Shown: positions 59,171 to 64,000 of the stretch, piece after piece | How positions within the stretch are numbered: the stretch's first letter is position 1 | Layout: every line of letters starts with the position of its first letter | NCBI RefSeq assembly: GCF_025398175.1 | Contig: NZ_CP099735.1 | Coordinates: 248,001-312,000, forward strand | Direction of reading: 5' to 3' | DNA: 64,000 nt | Source of the DNA: Photobacterium sp. TY1-4 | GTDB taxonomy: Bacteria > Pseudomonadota > Gammaproteobacteria > Enterobacterales > Vibrionaceae | Notes under the pieces: generated by a model | What the model was told of the DNA's origin: nothing | Database searches by the model: none | Seen by the model: only the letters and a program-made list of their open reading frames with translations | Translations under genes and position numbers: made by a program

Positions 59171-59493
59171 CCATCATTGCCTGGACTGTTGATTGATGAA
59201 TCGATTAGAGCTGAAAATACCGCCCGTTGTCCTCTTGTGTCTGGTTGCGGCCTTCATGTGGGCCGTCGCCCGCGGATTGCCGACGCGGGTGTTAATGCAG
59301 ACGGCCAGTGTCAGCCGATTGTCAAAATTGTTGAAAATGTCACCGCTTGATCCTGTAACACGCTGATCAATATGATTTTCGTTGATGTCACAGAAAATTA
59401 ATCCATAATACTGTTTATATATCCAGTTTTGAAAGGGTCGCGATATTTGCGGGATGAACGGTGCGTTCATCGGCTGTGATGTCGAGGCCGACA
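59171..59493. other. Gap with a short gene fragment
   Basis: Of these 323 bases, 59196-59366 read as a truncated methyltransferase N-terminus (separate entry). The rest before the next gene is AT-rich and may hold its promoter; I see no further gene. Confidence 0.45.
59196..59366 (+). pseudogene. N-terminal remnant of an isoprenylcysteine methyltransferase-like gene
   Basis: ATG 59196 opens a 56-codon frame whose start MNRLELKIPPVVLLCLVAAF matches the first membrane helix of the ICMT-family membrane methyltransferases found in many proteobacteria (LELKIPP followed by a hydrophobic helix and MWxxA). After about 30 codons the sequence no longer fits and stops at TGA 59364-59366. The catalytic C-terminal part is absent here, so this is probably a deletion remnant. 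A small free-standing membrane peptide is the alternative. Confidence 0.6.
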
Positions 59494-60261
59494 ATGAGTA
59501 TTAGGATTGTGGCTAATTTCAACATGCATATTGGAACAGCCGCGCTTACCAGCAGCCTGGCGGCGACCGCCTTTCTTTCGGCGGGTCATGTAGCGCCCAT
59601 CACGGCATTGTGGTTGATGTTTTTAGGTACTATGGGCGGGCTGCTGCCGGATATTGATTCGGACAACTCCACCTCGATGAGCACGTTATTCCGGTTCTTC
59701 GGGGGGCTGATCACCTTTAGTTTGGTCGGCCACATCTATCAGATGGTGTCGATGCTGGAGCTGATTGTCTATGCGCTGTTCTGCTACCTGACCATACGGT
59801 ATAACTTTAAAGCTTTGCTCGAGAAAGTGACGGTGCACCGGGGCTGTTGCCACTCACTGGCTTTTGTGTTTCTTTCCGGCCTGAGTTGTGTGTCGCTGAT
59901 CTACCTGCTCGGCTATTCGGAAACCACGAGCTGGTTATCGGGGCTCTTTCTGACCGGTGGGGGTGTTGTTCACCTGTTACTGGATGAGATTTACAGTGTC
60001 GATTTGGCCAACCGGCGGATCAAAATGTCATTCGGCTCGGCTTTAAAACTCTGTTCAAACCGAAATCCGTTCATCAGCAGTTGCCAGTTTGTGCTCATCG
60101 GCTTTCTGTTGTATCAGAGTCCGCCCTGGGAAGAAGCCTGGGAAACGCTGTCAAATTGGCATCACTTTCAACTCCGGCCGGAATGGCTCAACCGGGAAGA
60201 GCTCGGTGAGTTTTTCCATGACGTGGTTGAATCGACCACCAGTGCGATGAATCCTGAATAA
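59494..60261 (+). CDS. YdjM-like membrane-bound metal-dependent hydrolase family protein
   Basis: A 255-residue inner-membrane protein of the YdjM/DUF457 type. ANFNMHIGTAALTSSLAATAF is the N-terminal H-x-x-x helix, WLMFLGTMGGLLPDIDSDNSTSMSTLFRFFGGL contains the conserved LPDIDSD acidic motif, and KVTVHRGCCHSLAFVF the HRGxxHS motif. About five helices are present. E. coli YdjM is LexA-regulated; the hydrolase activity of the family is largely predicted. Met 59494 has GAGG six bases upstream; GTG 59512, just before the motif, is the alternative. Confidence 0.85.
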   Translation: MSIRIVANFNMHIGTAALTSSLAATAFLSAGHVAPITALWLMFLGTMGGLLPDIDSDNSTSMSTLFRFFGGLITFSLVGHIYQMVSMLELIVYALFCYLTIRYNFKALLEKVTVHRGCCHSLAFVFLSGLSCVSLIYLLGYSETTSWLSGLFLTGGGVVHLLLDEIYSVDLANRRIKMSFGSALKLCSNRNPFISSCQFVLIGFLLYQSPPWEEAWETLSNWHHFQLRPEWLNREELGEFFHDVVESTTSAMNPE

Positions 60262-60481
60262 CATCCGCTACATTCATGAATCTTGTGATTTTTTATGAAA
60301 TACCATGATTTTATTGGATATTTCGATACAGCGGAGGACAAATGGGTGGCGGATGGAATCGATTGGTCGGTTCAGTTGGGAAACGCCTTCTAACTATTTG
60401 ATTTATTGATTGATATCAATTTTGTCAATAATCATTGATGCTACTTTCAGGCTCATTTTGTGCTAGGTAGTATCAGCAGTT

Positions 60482-62113
60482 ATGAAAATCAGCCTCAATC
60501 ATCTCTCCATCCGAAATCAAATTCTCCTCCCGGTCGTTGTCCTTGGTTTGATCACTTTGATGGTCTTCACCGTGATGTTGAAAGAATCCGGTCAGCAACG
60601 TTCAGACAGTCAAGAGGTCACGTTCGGGGCTTTATCTGAAAAACGCGCCGTCCTGGCCTTGCTGAAAAACACTTATCAGGTGCGGGTGAGTGCAATTTAT
60701 GCCTTGTATGATCAGGCGGCGCTGGATGGATTGGACAATGCGGTCCGCACGGGCTTTGATAAAAACCGTCAGTTGCTGACAGAGATCGACAGCAATCCGT
60801 ATTTTGCCAGCTATAGCCAGGCGGTCAGTGACAATATCGCGAGCTATGAAGGCTTTATCGCCAATGAACTCAAACCATTCCTGGCTCAAAAAAGCCGCGG
60901 GGAGATCACCCTGGCACAAGAAGAAAAACTGGCGGCGCATTTCAGAGAAGTAGGCTCGGCACTGATTCAATCGGTTGAGCATCTGTCTGCGGCCATTGAC
61001 CAGCGGGTGAAAAGCGAGTTGGCGGGGGTGGCAACCAGTTATCAGCAGATGACGCGGAATGTGATCATCATGATAGTGTCGAGCTTGCTGCTGGGTCTGG
61101 GGATTGCATGGGTCCTGTCGGGCAAAATCACCCAGCCGGTATTGAGTGTGTGTCAGATCCTGAAACAACTGGCGTCAGGGAACCTGACGGTCAGAGCTCC
61201 GGTTGAAGGGAGCAATGAACTGACCCAACTCAATCAGGACCTGAACCAGACGTTGGATATTTTGCAAACCACCATTGGTGAATTGAATCGCATTAGTGAA
61301 GAAGTGGCTTCTGCTTCCTCGGAGCTGGCTGAAGTCATGGCCACTTCCCAGCAAAACGCGCAAAGCGAGCTGGGTGAGATTGAACAGGTTGCGTCGGCCG
61401 TGAATGAATTATCCAGTACTGCGGATAATGTCAGCGGCAACGCATCGCAAGCCGATCTCTGCACCAAGCAAAGCCTGAAAATGGTCAAAGAGGGAATGGA
61501 TGTCTTCGCCCAAAGTGAGCAGGTGAGTCAGGATACGGCGCTGAGAATGGCTGAGGCTGCGCAAGTGGTCATGCACTTGCGGGATCAATCCGATGAAGTC
61601 AGTAAAGTGATCGAAGTGATCCAGGCGGTGTCAGAGCAAACCAACTTGCTGGCGCTGAACGCTGCGATTGAAGCAGCACGGGCTGGGGAGTCCGGGCGTG
61701 GATTTGCCGTGGTGGCGGATGAAGTGCGGATGCTGGCTGCCCGAACTCAGGACTCGACGCGCGAAATCCAGGCTATTATCGACGATCTGCAACGCCAGTC
61801 TTCTGAAGCCAATGCCGGGATGCAGGCGTCACTGAATCGCTTGCGAGAGTCGGAGGAGCTCACCGGGCTGGTAAATGAAGTACTGGGTGGGATCACCGAT
61901 GCCATGGATGAAATCGGCGATATGAATACGGAAGTGGCGGCGGCCGCAGAGCAGCAGGCTCAGGTGACGCAAAGCATCAACAAGAATGTGGTCACCATGT
62001 CGGAGCTGGTCAACCAAAATGTGGTGGGGATCACCCAAAGTGCCAGCGCCAGTGAGGAGCTGTCCAGACTGGCGGAACAGCAGTACCGGCAGTTAGCCTT
62101 CTTCCGCTGCTAA
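60482..62113 (+). CDS. Methyl-accepting chemotaxis protein
   Basis: A 543-residue chemoreceptor. Helix one ([19 protein letters not shown]) and helix two ([19 protein letters not shown], near 193-212) bracket a periplasmic four-helix sensor of about 150 residues. A HAMP domain follows, then a long coiled coil with the signalling tip [37 protein letters not shown]. No C-terminal NWETF-type pentapeptide is present (the end is LAFFRC), so CheR/CheB would act without tethering. The attractant is unknown. Confidence 0.94.
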   Translation: MKISLNHLSIRNQILLPVVVLGLITLMVFTVMLKESGQQRSDSQEVTFGALSEKRAVLALLKNTYQVRVSAIYALYDQAALDGLDNAVRTGFDKNRQLLTEIDSNPYFASYSQAVSDNIASYEGFIANELKPFLAQKSRGEITLAQEEKLAAHFREVGSALIQSVEHLSAAIDQRVKSELAGVATSYQQMTRNVIIMIVSSLLLGLGIAWVLSGKITQPVLSVCQILKQLASGNLTVRAPVEGSNELTQLNQDLNQTLDILQTTIGELNRISEEVASASSELAEVMATSQQNAQSELGEIEQVASAVNELSSTADNVSGNASQADLCTKQSLKMVKEGMDVFAQSEQVSQDTALRMAEAAQVVMHLRDQSDEVSKVIEVIQAVSEQTNLLALNAAIEAARAGESGRGFAVVADEVRMLAARTQDSTREIQAIIDDLQRQSSEANAGMQASLNRLRESEELTGLVNEVLGGITDAMDEIGDMNTEVAAAAEQQAQVTQSINKNVVTMSELVNQNVVGITQSASASEELSRLAEQQYRQLAFFRC

Positions 62114-62134
62114 GGATGTGTGTCGATCGGCTAT

Positions 62135-62164
62135 CACCAGGGAGCACGGTGGTGATCCCTGGTG
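62135..62164 (+). other. Overlapping inverted repeats after the chemoreceptor gene
   Basis: CACCAGGGA (62135-62143) pairs with TCCCTGGTG (62156-62164). A second, mutually exclusive stem pairs ATCACC (62133-62138) with GGTGAT (62151-62156). No T-run follows, so it is a weak terminator candidate. Confidence 0.5.
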
Positions 62165-62297
62165 TGTTGATGGGGATGGCGCGGCGGCTGATATGGGTTA
62201 TTCAGTGAGTGTTTTATCAGTTGTAAATCCGGAGAGGGTGTGGAACAATTCAAGCTGTTGTTTTTGATGAACTTAGCGTCTACGTTTATTAAATACA

Positions 62298-62368
62298 ACT
62301 TCGTATAACCCCATTAATAGGGTATGGGGGTCTCTACCAGAATCCGTAAAATTCTGATTACGAAGAGT
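62298..62368 (+). promoter_or_regulatory. Adenine (purine) riboswitch
   Basis: The three-way junction aptamer is complete. P1 pairs CTTCGTA (62299-62305) with TACGAAG (62359-62365). P2 pairs CCCCAT with GTATGGGG around a loop with TAATAGG. J2/3 reads TCTCTACC, and P3 is CAGAAT / ATTCTG with a CCGTAAA loop. The GG of loop two and CC of loop three can kiss. The specificity base in J3/1 (GATTACG, 62358) is T, the adenine-selecting base, where guanine switches have C. It controls the adenine deaminase gene, as in V. vulnificus add. Confidence 0.95.
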
Positions 62369-62455
62369 TAAGTGGTGAGCAACTTTTCTCTTTGTAAGTC
62401 CGACTTCATCGTAGAAAAGCTGCTACTTCAACTTCAGGCAGATGAAGAGCATCCT

Positions 62456-63457
62456 ATGAAAGAATTTATTTACGGTTTACCGAAAGTCGAACTCCACCTT
62501 CATATTGAGGGCTCGCTAGAGCCTGAGCTGATGTTTGAGCTGGCACAACGGAATCAGGTGCAGATCCCATTTCCTTCGCCACAAGCCGTGCGCGATGCTT
62601 ATCAGTTCCATAACTTGCAATCCTTCCTCGATATCTACTATCAGGGGGCGAATGTTCTGATCCACGAGCAAGATTTTTTCGACCTCACCTGGGCTTACCT
62701 GTTACGTTGCCGGGAAGACAATGTGGTGCATACTGAAATCTTTTTTGATCCGCAAACCCACACCAGCCGCGGGATTGCTTTTGAGACGGTGGTGAACGGG
62801 ATCCATCGCGCGTTGGCGCAGGGCCGTGAAACGCTCGGGATTACCAGCCAGCTCATCATGTGTTTCCTACGTCACCTGGATGAAGCCTCAGCCTTTGAAA
62901 CACTCAGTCAGGCCCTGCCACATAAAGATAAAATTGTCGGTGTGGGATTGGATTCATCCGAACAGGGGCACCCGCCGGAAAAATTTCATCGCGTCTTTCA
63001 GCAAGCGTTGAACGAAGGCTTCCTGACGGTTGCCCATGCCGGGGAAGAAGGTCCGTCGCAGAATATTGATGATGCGCTGGCGCTGCTGGGAACCACGCGG
63101 ATTGATCATGGGGTCCGTTGTGTTGAGGATGAAGCTCTGATGGCCCGCCTGATTGAAGCGCGCGTACCCCTGACGGTTTGCCCATTATCCAACACCAAGT
63201 TAAAGGTGTTTGAAACTATGGCACACCACAATGTGGTCGACTTGCTGCGCAAGGGAATGTGCGTGACGCTGAACTCGGACGATCCGGCTTATTTCGGCGG
63301 GTACATGAATGCTAACTTTCTGGCGGTAGCCCAGGCACACCCCATGAGCCGGGAGGAAATTGCCCAGTTTACGCTTAATGCAATTGAAGCAAGTTTCATT
63401 TCAGACGGGGAAAAAGCGCGTCTGCGCGCGTTGACCCAAGCGTATCTGACGCAATAA
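62456..63457 (+). CDS. add: Adenine deaminase (Add-like)
   Basis: A 333-residue amidohydrolase. [26 protein letters not shown] has the metal-binding Hx[14 protein letters not shown] the next His and catalytic Glu, DHGVRC the third His, and [17 protein letters not shown] the Asp pair. The [19 protein letters not shown] and [20 protein letters not shown] segments match the Pseudomonas-type adenine deaminases rather than classical adenosine deaminases. It converts adenine to hypoxanthine. ATG 62456 gives the family start; the frame is open to GTG 62372 within the leader. It is regulated by the adenine riboswitch. Confidence 0.93.
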   Translation: MKEFIYGLPKVELHLHIEGSLEPELMFELAQRNQVQIPFPSPQAVRDAYQFHNLQSFLDIYYQGANVLIHEQDFFDLTWAYLLRCREDNVVHTEIFFDPQTHTSRGIAFETVVNGIHRALAQGRETLGITSQLIMCFLRHLDEASAFETLSQALPHKDKIVGVGLDSSEQGHPPEKFHRVFQQALNEGFLTVAHAGEEGPSQNIDDALALLGTTRIDHGVRCVEDEALMARLIEARVPLTVCPLSNTKLKVFETMAHHNVVDLLRKGMCVTLNSDDPAYFGGYMNANFLAVAQAHPMSREEIAQFTLNAIEASFISDGEKARLRALTQAYLTQ

Positions 63458-63464
63458 ATTCGTA

Positions 63465-63495
63465 TGCCATCGCCACGGTGAGGGTGGCGATGGCA
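63465..63495 (+). other. Strong hairpin after the adenine deaminase gene
   Basis: TGCCATCGCCAC (63465-63476) pairs perfectly with GTGGCGATGGCA (63484-63495) around a seven-base loop, eight bases after the stop codon. No T-run follows; it may be a terminator without a tail or an mRNA-stabilising stem. Confidence 0.65.
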
Positions 63496-63574
63496 GGATT
63501 GGATGAACGGCGATCAGCCGATGTAAAGCAGAGATCGACTGAACCAATATGGCGTAAAAGGAGTCCATTCGTCG

Positions 63575-64000
63575 ATGGTAGAAACCCGGTTATCACTTGA
63601 GATGTGCGAAGTGATGAAAGCGCACTTGAAGGCAAAGCAGATCCCGTACAAAGCGTTGGCGGAGTGGTTAAATTTGTCAGAAGTGAGTATCAAAAGGCTA
63701 CTTAATGGTCATCAGGCGATGAATATGGATAAAGCTATTCAAATAGCCGCGCTGATTGAGTTATCGATGTCTGAATTAATGAAACAGGCTGAAGAGCGCC
63801 TGAGTGCCTGGCCTCATTACAGTGATGAGCAGGACGCCGCGTTTTATGCCGAGCCGGGGCTGTTTTCTTTTTTGACTGCTCTACACAACGGATTGTCGAT
63901 CCATCAGATCCGTGAGCAGCATGATCTGGACCGTCATTCGATTTACCTTTATTTGCGTGATCTCGAGAAACTCGGGGTGTTAAAGATCACCGGTGACTTA
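63575..64000 (+). CDS. HTH (XRE-like) transcriptional regulator, cut by window end
   Basis: The frame from ATG 63575 reaches the right edge without a stop (142 codons). Residues 10-70 form a Cro/CI-type helix-turn-helix (MKAHLKAKQIPYKALAEWLN, SEVSIKRLLNGHQAMNMDKAIQI). Residues 85-142 (FFLTALHNGLSIHQIREQHDLDRHSIYLYLRDLEKLGVLKITG in outline) look like a second winged-helix-like domain. It resembles XRE regulators of Vibrio with a C-terminal helical domain. AAAAGGAG lies 12 bases before the ATG. Targets are unknown. Confidence 0.82.
   Translation, partial: MVETRLSLEMCEVMKAHLKAKQIPYKALAEWLNLSEVSIKRLLNGHQAMNMDKAIQIAALIELSMSELMKQAEERLSAWPHYSDEQDAAFYAEPGLFSFLTALHNGLSIHQIREQHDLDRHSIYLYLRDLEKLGVLKITGDL

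Noticed and set aside
59174..59494. 106-codon minus-strand frame
   Set aside because: No ribosome site and no recognised domain. The plus strand here carries a better supported ICMT-like fragment.
1..64000. Prophage, IS element, integron or defence island
   Set aside because: No integrase, transposase, tRNA-flanked att site, restriction or toxin-antitoxin genes were found. Gene content is mostly housekeeping and accessory metabolism of a stable chromosome.

Overview
The window looks like chromosomal DNA of a marine gammaproteobacterium of the family Vibrionaceae (Photobacterium, Vibrio, Grimontia or a close relative). Pointers are the adenine-riboswitch/adenine deaminase pair, a GlyGly-CTERM-type secreted trypsin-like protease, a cytochrome c'/cytochrome b561 pair, a heme-dependent fatty acid cis/trans isomerase, a BCCT osmolyte carrier and a PopT (DUF368) carrier. 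Genes are dense, in short operons with clear Rho-independent terminators. I see no rRNA or tRNA gene, IS element, prophage or CRISPR array. Both window edges cut genes.

Layout. 1-9.4 kb: edge-cut DUF2797 gene, cytochrome c' and b561, cti, a small DUF3069-like gene, a response-regulator diguanylate cyclase, yceH, a GIY-YIG protein, yaeQ and ydcF. 9.4-11.5 kb: two glutathione S-transferases divergent from a TetR regulator, with a palindromic operator between them. 11.5-15.8 kb: a TPP-riboswitch operon thiD-thiZ-thiX-thiY-tenA for salvage of the thiamin pyrimidine. 16-19 kb: a VAO/PCMH-type flavoprotein divergent from a FeeM-like N-acyl amino acid synthase, the most intriguing uncharacterised pair here. 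19-31.6 kb: yjdM, a lipoprotein, a secreted protease, lpp, a SCO copper chaperone with an unknown partner, popT, an aromatic aminotransferase, a LytS/LytR-type two-component system and a lipase. 32-34.6 kb: a coiled-coil protein, a hotdog thioesterase and a patatin.

34.7-46.7 kb is a polyamine catabolism island. An NhaC-type carrier and puuA on the minus strand diverge from puuD-puuR-puuC-puuB-aguB-aguA-gabD-gabT. Together the genes encode agmatine to N-carbamoylputrescine (AguA), putrescine (AguB), gamma-glutamylputrescine (PuuA), gamma-glutamyl-aminobutyraldehyde (PuuB), gamma-glutamyl-GABA (PuuC), GABA (PuuD), succinate semialdehyde (GabT) and succinate (GabD). aguB carries an in-frame amber codon 29 codons before its expected end. 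46.7-64 kb: MsrA-like protein, a small acetyltransferase, phoX with a Pho box, a cupin, a BCCT carrier, a DnaQ exonuclease coupled to a cNMP/CBS/DUF294 protein, an acetyltransferase, a secreted lipase, unknown membrane proteins, a chemoreceptor, adenine deaminase under a purine riboswitch, and an edge-cut HTH regulator.

A pattern that no single gene explains is a set of short degenerate tandem repeats with a period of about 15-17 bp. They occur in intergenic DNA and across stop codons at several unrelated loci, with a different unit sequence at each.
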